DNA of 64,000 nt from Thermohalobaculum sp050330995 (GCA_050330995.1 JBHJHI010000019.1:30898-94897), one strand, 5' to 3'; positions 40,740-50,700 are shown, counted from the stretch's first letter. Numbers and translations are program-made. The notes: generated from the sequence alone by a model not told the origin.

Positions 40740-42311
40740 ATGCCCGTCCTTCGCCTCACCGCGCTCCCCGTCGTTCTCCTCGGGGCGCTCTCGGTCGCGC
40801 TCGCGCCCCTGCCGGCCGCGGCGCAGTCCGTCGACGAGACCATCAACCAGATCTTCGCCGACTACACCAGTTGGTACGTCGCGCTGATCTTCGCCGACCT
40901 GCCGGGCACCAACTTCTCGTGGATCGCGCTCTGGCTGGTGGTCGCGGCGCTGGTGTTCACCTTCTACTTCCGCGGCATCCAGTTCCGGGGCTTCTGGCAC
41001 TCGATCCGGCTGGTGAGGGGCGACTACGCCGACCCCAACGACGCGGGCGAGGTCAGCCACTTCCAGGCGCTCGCGACCGCGCTCTCGGGCACGGTCGGCC
41101 TCGGCAACATCGCGGGCGTCGCCGTCGCCGTCTCGATCGGCGGGCCGGGCGCCACGTTCTGGATGATCATGGCCGGCATCTTCGGCATGGCCACCAAGTT
41201 CACCGAGTGCACCCTCGGCGTGAAGTACCGCAACGAATACCCCAACGGCTTCGTCTCCGGCGGGCCGATGTACTACATGACCAAGGGGTTCCAGGAACGC
41301 GGCCTGAAGGGTGGCACCGTGTTCGCGGTGCTGTTCTGCTTCTTCACGATCCTGGGCGCGCTCGGCGGCGGCAACATGTTCCAGGCGAACCAGGCGCACG
41401 CCCAGATCGCCAACGTCGTCGGCGACTTCCCCGGCTGGATCACCGGCATCGTGCTCGCCGCCATCACCTTCGCGGTGATCGCCGGGGGGCTCAAGTCGAT
41501 CGCGCGCGTGACCGAGAAGGTCGTGCCGTTCATGGGCATCTTCTACGTGGTGGTGTCGATCGCGATCCTGATCGTGCACGCCGAGGACATCCTCTGGGCG
41601 TTCGGGCGGATCATCGAGGGCGCCTTCACCGGCCTCGGCGTGGTCGGCGGCTTCACCGGCGCGCTGATCCAGGGCTTCCGCCGCGCCGCCTTCTCGAACG
41701 AGGCGGGCATCGGCTCGGCCGCCATCGCGCACTCGGCCGTGCGCACCAAGGAGCCGGTGACCGAGGGCTACGTGGCGCTCCTGGAGCCCTTCATCGACAC
41801 GGTGGTGATCTGCACCATGACCGCGCTCGTGATCGTGATCACCGGCGTGCTGCAGGTGGACCCCGAGACCGGCCTCTACGTCTGGAACGCCGAGGCGGGC
41901 CAGATCGCGACCGAAGGCGGCGTCTCGGGCGTCGCGCTGACCTCGGCGGCCTATGCCCAGGTGTTCTCCTGGTTCCCGGCGCTCCTCGCCGTCGCGGTGG
42001 TGCTGTTCGCGTTCTCGACCATGCTGAGCTGGTCGTACTACGGCCTCAAGGCCTGGACCTACCTGCTCGGCGAGGGCCCGATCAAGGAGGTGATCTTCAA
42101 GATCATCTTCTGCCTGTTCATCGTGATCGGCGCGGCGGCGAGCCTCGGGCCGGTGATCGACTTCTCGGACTCGATGCTATTCTCGATGGCGGTGGTCAAC
42201 GTGATCGCGCTCTACCTGCTGATGCCGATCGTGAGGGCCGAGTTGGAGCGCTACGTCGCCAAGCTGAAGGCGGGCGAGTTCACGCGGGCGAGCGCGAAGC
42301 CCGCGGAGTGA
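40740..42311 (+). CDS. AGCS-family alanine or glycine:cation symporter
   Basis: 523-residue inner-membrane transporter that couples uptake of alanine or glycine to sodium or proton entry. Hallmark sequences are GTVGLGNIAGVAVAVSIGGP and the SNEAGIGSAAIAHSAVRTKEP region, AGCS family signatures. About 11 helices. An additional N-terminal hydrophobic segment (residues about 8-30, ending AAAQ) looks like a cleavable signal, which some AGCS proteins have. Start ATG 40740 follows a GAGAGGAG site. It is in an operon with the stress-protein gene. Confidence 0.94.
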   Translation: MPVLRLTALPVVLLGALSVALAPLPAAAQSVDETINQIFADYTSWYVALIFADLPGTNFSWIALWLVVAALVFTFYFRGIQFRGFWHSIRLVRGDYADPNDAGEVSHFQALATALSGTVGLGNIAGVAVAVSIGGPGATFWMIMAGIFGMATKFTECTLGVKYRNEYPNGFVSGGPMYYMTKGFQERGLKGGTVFAVLFCFFTILGALGGGNMFQANQAHAQIANVVGDFPGWITGIVLAAITFAVIAGGLKSIARVTEKVVPFMGIFYVVVSIAILIVHAEDILWAFGRIIEGAFTGLGVVGGFTGALIQGFRRAAFSNEAGIGSAAIAHSAVRTKEPVTEGYVALLEPFIDTVVICTMTALVIVITGVLQVDPETGLYVWNAEAGQIATEGGVSGVALTSAAYAQVFSWFPALLAVAVVLFAFSTMLSWSYYGLKAWTYLLGEGPIKEVIFKIIFCLFIVIGAAASLGPVIDFSDSMLFSMAVVNVIALYLLMPIVRAELERYVAKLKAGEFTRASAKPAE

Positions 42312-42348
42312 GCCGGCCGCCCCGGCGCCGAGGCGGCGGGGCGCGCCC

Positions 42349-43548
42349 TCAGACCTTCCGGAACGGCACCATCTCGGCGAGCGCGCGGTTCTCCTCCTCG
42401 ACCGCCGCGCGCTCCTGCGCCAGATAGCGCGCGAGCGCGTCGCGGAAGCCGGGGTCGGGCACGTAGTGCAGCGAGCGCGTCGTCACCGGCTCGTAGCCGC
42501 GCGCGAGCTTGTGGCCGCCCTGCGCGCCGGCCTCGACCCGCTTCAGCCCCAGCTCGATCGCCGCGTCGATCGCCTGGTAGTAGCAGGTCTCGAAGTGCAG
42601 GCAGGGGTGGTCCTCGGTGCAGCCCCAGTAGCGGCCGTAGAGCGTCTCGCGGCCGATGAAGTTGAGCGCGCCCGCGATCCAGCGCCCGTCGCGCTCGGCC
42701 ATCACCAGGAGGATGTCGTCGGCCATGGCCTCGCCGAGCGCGCGGAAGGTCCGCCGGTTCAAATAGGGCCGCCCCCACTTGCGGTTGCCGGTGTCCTGAT
42801 AGAAGCGCCAGAACGCGTCCCAGTGCTCGGCGCGGATGTCCGGCCCCGACAGGCGATGGAGCCGGATGCCGGGCTCGACCGCGCGCTCGCGCTCCTTGCG
42901 CAGGGTCTTGCGCTTGCGCGAGGCGAGGGCGGCGAGGAAGTCGTCGAAGCGGGCGTAGCCGTCGTTCTCCCAGTGGAACTGCTGGTCGGTGCGCTGGAGG
43001 TAGCCGTGCGCCGGGCCGAGGTCCCATTCCGCCTCGGTGCAGAAGGTCACGTGCAGCGAGGACAGGTCGTTGTCGGCGGTGATCCCGGCGGCGGCGTCGA
43101 GGAGCGCGCCCCGCAGCGCTTCGGCCGGCAGGGGCGCGTCGGGGCGCGTCAGCAGCCGCGGCCCGGTCGCCGGCGTGAACGGCACGGCCGACTGCAGCTT
43201 CGGGTAGTAGCGCCCGCCCGAGCGCTCGTAGGCGTGCGCCCAGCTGTGGTCGAAGACGTATTCGCCCTGGCTGTGGCCCTTCAGATACAGCGGCATCGCC
43301 GCGACCGCGGCGCCGCCCAGGCGCGCGACGAGGTGATGGGGCGCCCAGCCCGACCGTGCGCACGCCGCCTCCGTCTCCTCCAGCGCGTGCAGGAAGGCGT
43401 GGGTGACGAAGGGGTTGGCCGCGCGGCCGCCGTCCGCGCGCTCGGGGGCGGCGCAGCCGTCCCAGTCGGCCGCGTCGACGCGGTCGATGCCGCGAACGAT
43501 CTCGATCTCGAGCGCGACGGCGTCGGCGGAAGGCTCCGGTCTCGGCAT
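42349..43548 (-). CDS. FemAB-like GNAT-fold acyltransferase (COG3146)
   Basis: 399-residue protein of the PF04339/COG3146 family, related to FemAB aminoacyl/peptidoglycan acyltransferases. Conserved features are NPFVTHAFLHALEETEA near the start, YVFDHSWAHAYERSGGRYYPKLQSAVPFTP, DFLAALASRKRKTLRKERERA, and GRYWGCTEDHPCLHFETCYYQ followed by EAGAQGGHKLARGYEPV. These are invariant in the family, but substrate has not been defined. It is cytoplasmic, convergent with the AGCS gene and divergent from mlaC. Confidence 0.88.
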   Translation of the reverse strand: MPRPEPSADAVALEIEIVRGIDRVDAADWDGCAAPERADGGRAANPFVTHAFLHALEETEAACARSGWAPHHLVARLGGAAVAAMPLYLKGHSQGEYVFDHSWAHAYERSGGRYYPKLQSAVPFTPATGPRLLTRPDAPLPAEALRGALLDAAAGITADNDLSSLHVTFCTEAEWDLGPAHGYLQRTDQQFHWENDGYARFDDFLAALASRKRKTLRKERERAVEPGIRLHRLSGPDIRAEHWDAFWRFYQDTGNRKWGRPYLNRRTFRALGEAMADDILLVMAERDGRWIAGALNFIGRETLYGRYWGCTEDHPCLHFETCYYQAIDAAIELGLKRVEAGAQGGHKLARGYEPVTTRSLHYVPDPGFRDALARYLAQERAAVEEENRALAEMVPFRKV

Positions 43549-43713
43549 GGGCGGTGAGGTGGGCGAGGCGCGGCGGGGGTCAAGCGGGCCGGACGCGGCT
43601 TTCGTGCGCCGCAGCACGGGTTATATCCCTGAGCCGGATGCGCGGCGGAACGAGCGGCACGACCCGTGGGAGGGCGTGACGATCCCCCGCGCGCTCAGAC
43701 GAGAGGACGACCC

Positions 43714-44340
43714 ATGACCGCACTCGCCCCCATCGCCCGCAGCGGGCTCTCGCGCCTCGCCGCGCTCTGCCTCGGGCTGGCCCTCGCGCTCGCCGCGCCC
43801 GCCGCGCGGGCGCTCGAGCCCGAGGAGGCCAAGTCCTTCGTGCAGGAGACCACCGACGAGATGCTCGAGCTGGTGCGCTCGGACGCCTCGGCCTCCGAGA
43901 AGGCCGACCGCTTCGAGGCGCTGATGGAGCGCCGCGGCGCCATGCCCCAGATCGCCAAGTTCGCCGCCGGGCGAATCTGGCGCGAGATGGACGAGGGCCA
44001 GCGCGACGCCTTCGCCGACGCCTTCGCCCACTGGCTCGCGGTGACCTACTCGCGCCGCTTCCAGGAGTATTCGGGCCAGACGATCGAGATCGTCGAGACC
44101 CGCGACGCCGGCAACCGCGGCATCGAGGTGGTCACGCGCGTGGTCGGCGGCGGCCAGGCGCCGGTGCGGGTGGTCTGGCTCGTCTCCGATCGACCCGGCA
44201 GGACCGTGCTCGCCGATCTCGTCATCGAGGGCGTCTCGATGCTGATCACCCAGCGCGAGGAGGTCTCGGCGATCTACGCCCGCGAGGGCGGCGTCGACGG
44301 GCTGATCGAGCGCATGGAGGCGGCCGAGCGCTCGTCCTGA
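43714..44340 (+). CDS. MlaC/Ttg2D-family phospholipid-binding protein
   Basis: 208-residue exported protein. A signal peptide (residues 1-33, ending ARAL) is followed by the MlaC domain, which carries phospholipids across the periplasm to the MlaFEDB complex. Landmarks are FVQETTDEMLELVRSD, KFAAGRIWREMDEGQRDAFADAFAHWL, YSRRFQEYSGQTIEI and the C-terminal VSMLITQREEVSAI. No other mla genes adjoin it, so it may be a lone carrier or a hopanoid-linked HpnM-like protein. GAGAGGA precedes the ATG. Confidence 0.88.
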   Translation: MTALAPIARSGLSRLAALCLGLALALAAPAARALEPEEAKSFVQETTDEMLELVRSDASASEKADRFEALMERRGAMPQIAKFAAGRIWREMDEGQRDAFADAFAHWLAVTYSRRFQEYSGQTIEIVETRDAGNRGIEVVTRVVGGGQAPVRVVWLVSDRPGRTVLADLVIEGVSMLITQREEVSAIYAREGGVDGLIERMEAAERSS

Positions 44341-44361
44341 GCCTCGATCATCGGTCGGGGC

Positions 44362-44811
44362 TCACGGCCCCGACTGCCCCGGCGCGCGGCTGTCGAGGTA
44401 CTTCCAGAGCCCGCTCGCGCGCATCACCGGTCGCCCCCCGGCCTCCAGCCGGCACTCCATGAAGGAGAGCCCGCGCACCCGGCGCAGCTGCGTCGCGACG
44501 GCGAGCAGGCGCTGGCCGCGCTTGGCGGCGGCGAGGAAGTGGCAGTCCATCTCGATGGTCGCGCAGGGGTGCCCGCCACCGGCCTCGTAGGTGGCCGTGC
44601 CCATGGTGATGTCGGCGAGGCTCATCAGCACGCCGCCATGGCAGACGCCGCCGACGTTGATGTGACGCGGATCGAGATCGAGCCGGCCGATCCAGGCGTC
44701 GTCGCCCCCGTTCCCGCCACGCCGGGCGATCTCGACCGGGCCGAGATGGGCGTTGAAGCCCTCGCCCCTGATCGTGCGCCAGGGCAGGGCGTCGAGGCCG
44801 TCGTCCGTCAT
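44362..44811 (-). CDS. PaaI-like hotdog-fold thioesterase
   Basis: 149-residue hotdog-fold acyl-CoA thioesterase. The PaaI signature HINVGGVCHGGVLMSLADIT contains the active-site helix (Gly-Gly with downstream Asp), followed by CATIEMDCHFLAAAKRGQRL. The ATG at 44811 was chosen for the GGGGGAGA site upstream; an ATG six codons earlier has none. Convergent with the mlaC-type gene and divergent from yjbQ. Acyl substrate unknown. Confidence 0.9.
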   Translation of the reverse strand: MTDDGLDALPWRTIRGEGFNAHLGPVEIARRGGNGGDDAWIGRLDLDPRHINVGGVCHGGVLMSLADITMGTATYEAGGGHPCATIEMDCHFLAAAKRGQRLLAVATQLRRVRGLSFMECRLEAGGRPVMRASGLWKYLDSRAPGQSGP

Positions 44812-44849
44812 CGCCGCGTCTCCCCCCATCGATCGAGTGGAGGACCTAG

Positions 44850-45353
44850 ATGACTTCGATGCGACAGGCCACCGGGATCGTGACGGTCCGCACGCGAGGC
44901 CCCGGCCTCGTGGCGATCGACGCCGCGGTCGGGCGCTGGCTCGCCGAGGAGGCGCGGCTCGCGCGCGGCGAGGACGGGTTGCTCACGCTGATGTGCCGCC
45001 ACACCTCGGCCTCGCTCACGATCCAGGAGAACGCCGACGCCGACGTGGCCCGCGATCTCCAGGACGCGATCGCGGGCCTCGCCCCGCACGGCGGCCGCGA
45101 GCGCTACCGCCACGCCTCGGAAGGCGCCGACGACATGGCCGCGCACGTGCGCACCGTGCTCTCGGGCGTGCATCTCGCGGTGCCGGTGGTCGATGGCCGG
45201 CTGGCCCTCGGCACCTGGCAGGGGCTCTGGCTCTGGGAGCACCGCGACCGCGGCCGAGCGCGGGAGGTGGCGCTGCACTTGCTCGCCGAATCGCGGGACA
45301 CTTCACGATCGGTGATGCGAAAGCGGACAAACATTCGTTTTCATCATGAGTGA
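44850..45353 (+). CDS. yjbQ: YjbQ family protein (UPF0047, secondary thiamine-phosphate synthase)
   Basis: 167-residue protein of the YjbQ/UPF0047 family; members have weak thiamine-phosphate synthase activity and an uncertain main function. Typical sequence is LCRHTSASLTIQENADADVARDL (as MCRHTSASLTIQENADAD) with GLWLWEHRDRGRAREVALHL. A metal/phosphate-binding His-His-Glu site falls in those motifs. There is a C-terminal extension of about 25 residues (SRDTSRSVMRKRTNIRFHHE) not seen in usual ~140-residue members. GGAGGACC site precedes the ATG. Confidence 0.9.
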   Translation: MTSMRQATGIVTVRTRGPGLVAIDAAVGRWLAEEARLARGEDGLLTLMCRHTSASLTIQENADADVARDLQDAIAGLAPHGGRERYRHASEGADDMAAHVRTVLSGVHLAVPVVDGRLALGTWQGLWLWEHRDRGRAREVALHLLAESRDTSRSVMRKRTNIRFHHE

Positions 45354-45370
45354 CCTGAGCCCATCTCAGG
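45354..45370 (+). terminator. Short perfect hairpin after yjbQ
   Basis: CCTGAG and CTCAGG (6 base pairs) flank a 5-base loop CCCAT directly after the yjbQ stop codon. It has no T run, and the stem precedes the leader of the next small gene, so it may equally be a leader structure. Confidence 0.4.
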
Positions 45371-45394
45371 CGTGTCGCCACAGAGGAGGCCGCC

Positions 45395-45601
45395 ATGACC
45401 ACCGTCGATCTCACTCACGACCGCACCCCGCCCCGTCCGCTCGTCGCCTCGAGCGTCGCCGCCGATCTCGGCCGGCTCGGGCTCGCGCTCTCGCTGTTCG
45501 TCGCCCTCGCGGTGCTGGCGTCCCTCGCGCCCGAGACCGGCAGCGGCGCCGGATCGGACGTCTGGTTCGGCAACGTCGCGCTGTCCGCCCCGCCGCGCTG
45601 A
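45395..45601 (+). CDS. Small single-helix membrane protein
   Basis: 68-residue protein of unknown function. A polar N-terminal stretch (MTTVDLTHDRTPPRPLVASS) precedes one hydrophobic helix (about residues 26-45, LGLALSLFVALAVLASLAP) and a short tail ending SAPPR. AGAGGAGG is a strong ribosome site. Its leader (CGCCACAGAGGAGGCCGCC) is very like that of the small gene at 45731, and both begin MT, so the two may share ancestry or regulation. Confidence 0.55.
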   Translation: MTTVDLTHDRTPPRPLVASSVAADLGRLGLALSLFVALAVLASLAPETGSGAGSDVWFGNVALSAPPR

Positions 45602-45628
45602 GCGCCCCGGATCCCGCCGCGCCGGGCG

Positions 45629-45667
45629 CGCCCGATCACGCTCCCGTCGCGCGAGGGTGATCGGGCG
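45629..45667 (+). terminator. 11-bp inverted repeat between the two small membrane genes
   Basis: CGCCCGATCAC at 45629-45639 and GTGATCGGGCG at 45657-45667 form a perfect 11-base-pair stem with a 17-base loop. It is placed where a terminator for the upstream small gene or an operator for the downstream one would lie. Confidence 0.55.
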
Positions 45668-45730
45668 TGGGCTGAAGCGTGATCGCCAGCTCGCCACCTG
45701 CGGAGCGTCGCCAGCAGAGGAGCCGACGCC

Positions 45731-46018
45731 ATGACCCGCCTCGAAGCCGCCAACGTCCCCGCCGCGATCCTGGCCGCCGTCATCGCCCTCGGCGCCGTCT
45801 GGGAGGCCCAGGCCGACGGCCCCTCCTTTCGCGAGCGCCAGAGCCTCGCCAAGGCGATCGCCGAGGCGAAGGCCGAGGAGCGCGACCGCCGCCCCGAGGT
45901 CGAGGCCGAGGCGCAGGCGCCCGGCTTCTTCGAGCGCCTGTTCGGCGCGGCCGGGAGCGGGGAGGCGGTGTTCGTGACCAAGGATGGAGAAACCGTCTCG
46001 GCGGCGCGTCGCGACTGA
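45731..46018 (+). CDS. Small membrane or exported protein
   Basis: 95-residue protein of unknown function. Residues about 7-29 are hydrophobic (VPAAILAAVIALGAVWEAQA) and may be a signal or anchor; the rest is a charged helix (Glu/Arg/Ala-rich, about residues 33-65) then PGFFERLFGAAGSG. GAGGAG precedes the ATG. Convergent with the C13 peptidase gene 20 bases on. Confidence 0.55.
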   Translation: MTRLEAANVPAAILAAVIALGAVWEAQADGPSFRERQSLAKAIAEAKAEERDRRPEVEAEAQAPGFFERLFGAAGSGEAVFVTKDGETVSAARRD

Positions 46019-46037
46019 GCCGCCGCCCGGGCCGGCC

Positions 46038-47450
46038 TCAGTCGGCCGCCGCGAGCGACCCGCTCGGGAACCGCGCGGCGAGCGCGTCCAGAGCCGGCCC
46101 CAGCGCCTCGCCCCCCGCCATCGCCGGCAGCGAGGGCTCGACGCCCTCGGCCGCCTCCCACGCCGCCACGGCCTCGCGCGCATGCGCGAAGGCGGCGCGG
46201 GGGTCGGCGCTCGCCCCGAGCCCCTCCTCCAGGAAGGCGCGGCCGAACCACGTCCACTCGCTGTCGTCGCCGCAGCCGAAGGAGGTGCGGTCGGCCGCCG
46301 CCGCGGCGATCGCGAGCCGCTCCGGCGCGGCGAGCGTCGGCAGGAAGCTGCCGGCGTAGCAGGCCGAGATCACCACCACCTGCCGCTCGATGCCGCTGAT
46401 GTCGAGGGCGTAGGCGAGGTCGCTGTCGCTGATGTCGTCGGTCGGGAACGCGTAGCCGGTCGAGAGCCAGTCGGGGCGGCCGTGCGAGCTGAGGTAGACC
46501 AGCGCCACGTCCTCGGGGTCCATCGACTCGCCGAGGGCGGCGAGCGCGGCGCGGAGGTTGCGCAGGTTGGCGAGCGGATGGCGCAGCGGATCGGCCGTCG
46601 AGGACAGGAGCCGCACCACCCGGCCCTCGGCGTCGAAGCGCCGCTCCAGGATGTCGCCGCCCTTCTCCACCTCGCGCAGGAACACCCGTTCCTCGGGGTA
46701 GAGCCCGGCGACGAGCGCGAACACCTCGACCACGCCCGGCACGCCGGGGCGGATCGCGCCGAGCCGCGCGTCGAGGAGCGCGGGCTGCGCGTAGTAGACG
46801 TCCTCGATCTCGGCGCTGGAGAGATAGGCGGTGTCCTCGTAGGTCCCCGTCCCGGCCGCCATGTCCGGCATCGCGGGGTAGAACATCGGCTCCGACGGCA
46901 GGACGATCTGCGTCGCGGCGACCCCGCCCGCGTAGACCGCGCAGGCGGCGAGGCGCCGCCCCGGCCCGAGGCCCGGCTGGCGGCGGAGCGCGCGCACGAG
47001 CGCGACGCCGGCGGGGGCGAAGACCAGCACGATCCCGAACCCGGCGACCGCGAGCGCGGCGGCCTCGCCCGCCTCGACGTCCGCGAGCGCGATCGCCGCC
47101 AGCCCGACGACGACGGGTCCCGCGAGGGCCGCGGGCAGCACCCGCGCCTGGATGGCTCCCACGCGCGCGCCGGCTCCGGCCGCGAGGCAGGCGAGGTGGA
47201 GCGTGGCGAGATAGGCCGCCGCTGCGGCGAGGAGGCTGGTCGCGCCCCAGATCGAGACCTCGCCAACCGGCCAGACGGCGAGCGCCTGCAGGCCGCTCAG
47301 GCCGGCGAGAACGACGGCCCAGGTCCAGAACACCGCCCCCGGCGTGTCGACGAAGCGGCGGTCGTCGACGCGGAGGGGCAGCGCCAGCGCGACACCGGCG
47401 GCGAAGCTCTGGAGGAAGCGGGCGAAGGGCGTGTCGGCGCGTCTCGTCAT
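46038..47450 (-). CDS. Membrane-anchored C13-family (caspase-like) peptidase
   Basis: 470-residue protein. The N-terminal half has about six hydrophobic helices (residues about 36-180). The C-terminal half has a caspase-like fold of the C13 (legumain-type) family with YLSSHG (probable catalytic His323) and VVVISACYAGSFL (probable Cys364). The combination of membrane domain and C13 protease is seen in proteobacteria, but targets are unknown. No strong ribosome site is visible before ATG 47450. It is divergent from putA. Confidence 0.8.
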   Translation of the reverse strand: MTRRADTPFARFLQSFAAGVALALPLRVDDRRFVDTPGAVFWTWAVVLAGLSGLQALAVWPVGEVSIWGATSLLAAAAAYLATLHLACLAAGAGARVGAIQARVLPAALAGPVVVGLAAIALADVEAGEAAALAVAGFGIVLVFAPAGVALVRALRRQPGLGPGRRLAACAVYAGGVAATQIVLPSEPMFYPAMPDMAAGTGTYEDTAYLSSAEIEDVYYAQPALLDARLGAIRPGVPGVVEVFALVAGLYPEERVFLREVEKGGDILERRFDAEGRVVRLLSSTADPLRHPLANLRNLRAALAALGESMDPEDVALVYLSSHGRPDWLSTGYAFPTDDISDSDLAYALDISGIERQVVVISACYAGSFLPTLAAPERLAIAAAAADRTSFGCGDDSEWTWFGRAFLEEGLGASADPRAAFAHAREAVAAWEAAEGVEPSLPAMAGGEALGPALDALAARFPSGSLAAAD

Positions 47451-47794
47451 AGGAAATGTCCGGTTGCGATATCTTGCGACGTGGCGTCGCGAGCCTCCGG
47501 GACGAACGCGGCCGAAGCGTGGCTCCCCTCCCGTCGCGCCATAGCGCGCCGAGGACACCGCGCCCGTAGGGTGCTGAGGGACGTCGCGCCATGTGACACG
47601 CCAAGTGGTGTCGCGCCTTGGCCGCGCGGGCGGCCTCGTGCCTGGACGCGCCAGATGGCGCCGTGCCCGTGCCCGCCGGACGGGGACGCGGCCCCGGGGC
47701 GCGCCCGATGCCGGGGCGGTCGTGACGCCGCGCTCCCCTTGACCCGGGCGTCATGCGGCTTTCGTGTCGGGGAAAGGCAAACGGAGGTGCCCCG
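47451..47794. promoter_or_regulatory. putA / C13-peptidase divergent promoter region with repeats
   Basis: 344 bases with no gene. The perfect 6-3-6 palindrome GCGACGTGGCGTCGC lies at 47476-47490, close to the peptidase start. GTCGCGCC occurs three times, at 47533, 47583 and 47610, followed twice by AT, and an inverted GACAC/GTGTC pair spans 47594-47611. These could be operator sites for a proline or stress regulator. No PutR or Lrp gene is near. Confidence 0.45.
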
Positions 47795-50700
47795 ATGACC
47801 GTCCAGGACCGCGATCTCGACACCGTCCGATCGGCGATGCGCGCCGATCTCCTGCCGGACGAGGCCGCGGTGCTCGCGCGGCTGATCGAGACGGCCGACC
47901 TCTCCGCCGAGGAGCGATCGGCGATCGGCGAACGCGCCGTCGCGCTGGTCGAGGCCGTGCGCGCCTCGGGCGACGCCTCGATGATGCAGAACTTCCTGAC
48001 CGAGTACGGCCTGTCGACGCGCGAGGGCGTGGCGCTGATGTGCCTCGCCGAAGCGCTGCTCCGCGTGCCCGACGACGAGACCATCGACGCGCTGATCGAG
48101 GACAAGATCGCGCCGTCCGACTGGGGCACCCACCTCGGCAAGTCGTCCTCGTCCCTCGTCAACGCCTCGACCTGGGCGCTGATGCTGACGGGCCGCGTGC
48201 TCGACGACGACGACCGCGGCCTCGCGGGCGTGCTCCGCGGCGCGGTCAAGCGTCTCGGCGAGCCGGTGATCCGCACCGCCGTCGGCCAGGCGATGCGCGA
48301 GATGGGGCGGCAGTTCGTGCTCGGGCGCGACATCGAGGAGGCGATGCGCCGCGCCGCCCGCCAGGAGGCCAAGGGCTACACCTACAGCTACGACATGCTC
48401 GGCGAGGCCGCGCGCACCGACTTCGATGCGCGGCAGTATCTGCTGCACTACGCGCACGCGATCTCGATGATCGCGCCGGGCTGCACGAGCGCCGACATCC
48501 GTGGCAACCCCGGCATCAGCGTGAAGCTCTCGGCGCTGAGCCCTCGCTACGAGTACGGCCACAAGGCGCGGGTGATGGCCGAGGTGGTCCCGCGAGTGAA
48601 GGCGCTCGCCCACGTCGCCTGTGCCGCGGGCATGGGCTTCAACATCGACGCCGAGGAGCAGGAGCGCCTCGATCTCTCGCTCGACGTGATCGAGGAGGTC
48701 TTGAAGGAGCCCGCCTTCGCCGCGTGGGACGGCTTCGGCGTCGTGGTGCAGGCCTACGGGCCGCGCGCGCCGCACGCGATCGACTGGATCGCCGCGCTCG
48801 CGCGACGGCTGGATCGCCGGCTGATGGTGCGCCTCGTGAAGGGCGCCTACTGGGACACCGAGATCAAAGGCGCGCAGGTCAAGGGCCTCGACGGCTTCCC
48901 GGTATTCACCCGCAAGGTCTCGACCGACGTCTGCTTCCTGGCCTGCGCGCGCAAGCTGCTGGACAACGCCGACCGGGTCTACCCGCAGTTCGCGCCCCAC
49001 AACGCGCACACCGTCGCGGCGGTGCGCCACATGGCAGAGCGTGCCGGCAACCCGCCGTACGAGTTCCAGAAGCTGCACGGCATGGGCGACGAGCTCTACG
49101 CCGAGGCGATGCGCGAGCCGGGCACGCGCTGCCGGGTCTACGCCCCCGTCGGCGCGCACCGCGACCTTCTCGCCTATCTCGTGCGCCGGCTCCTGGAGAA
49201 CGGCGCCAACTCGTCGTTCGTCCACCAGATCGTGGACGAGAGCGTGCCCCCCGAGGAGATCGCGCGCGATCCGATCGCCACAACCGAGCGGCTGAACGGC
49301 CCCGTCGCCAACCCCAACATCGCGCGCGGCCCCGACCTGTTCGAGCCGCACCGCCGCAACTCGAAGGGCTGGGACCTGACCGATCCGCTGACGGTCGCCG
49401 CGATCGAGGCCGAGCGCGAGCCGCTCCGCGCCGAACGCTGGCAGGCGGCGCCGATGCTCTCGGGCGGCGACGGCGAGCGCGACGGCGAGCCGGTCGCGAG
49501 CCCGGCCGACCCGGAGGACCGCGTGGGCCATGTCGCCTGGGCCACGGCCGAGGACGTCGAGCGCGCGCTCGACGCCGCCGGGGCCGGGGCGGACGCCTGG
49601 GCCGCGACGCCGGTCGCCGAGCGCGCCGGCGTGCTGCGCGCGGTCGCCGATCTCTACGAGGCCGAGGCCGCGACCTTCTTCGCCCTCGGCCCGCGCGAGG
49701 CGGGCAAGACGCCGGCCGACGTGGTGGCCGAGATCCGCGAGGCGGTCGACTTCCTGCGCTACTACGCAGCCGAGGCCGAGCGCCACGCCGAGGAGGGCCG
49801 CCCCCCGGAGGCGCGCGGCGTGATCGTCTGCATCTCGCCCTGGAACTTCCCGCTCGCGATCTTCACCGGCCAGATCGCCGCCGCGCTCGCGGCCGGCAAC
49901 GCGGTGGTGGCCAAGCCCGCCGAGCAGACGCCGCTGATCGGCGCGGCGGCCGTCGGGCTGATGCATCGCGCCGGGGTGCCGCGCGCGGCGCTGCAGTTCC
50001 TGCCGGGCGGCGGCGAGATCGGCGCCAAGCTGACGGCCGACCCACGCATCGACGGCGTCGCCTTCACCGGCTCGACCGCGACGGCCAAGCGCATCGACCA
50101 CGCGCTGGCCGAGAACAACGCCTCCGACACCATGCTGGTGGCCGAGACCGGCGGGCTGAACGCGATGATCGTGGACTCGACCGCGCTGCCCGAGCAGGCG
50201 GTGCGCGACATCGTGATCTCGTCGTTCCAGAGCGCCGGGCAGCGCTGCTCGGCCTGCCGGATGCTCTACGTGCAGGAGGACGTGGCCGAGCGCGTGCTCG
50301 ACATGCTGAAGGGCGCGATGGACGCGCTCTCTGTCGGCGATCCGTGGCTTCTCTCCACCGACGTCGGCCCGGTGATCGACGACGAGGCCCGCGCCGACAT
50401 CGACGCTTACGTCGACGCGGCCGAGGCGGACGGTCGGCTGGTCAAGCGCATGGCGCTGCCGACGGCGACGGCGCGTTCGGGCGGGCGGTTCGTGGCGCCC
50501 GCGATCGTGCGCGTCTCGGGCATCGAGGATCTGGAGCGCGAGGTGTTCGGTCCCGTCCTGCACGTGGCGACCTTCAAGGCGACCCGGATCGACCGGGTGG
50601 TCGACGCGGTCAACGCCAAGGGCTACGGGCTGACCTTCGGTCTCCACACCCGGATCGACGACCGGGTCGAGCAGGTGATCAGCCGCGTCCGCGTCGGCAA

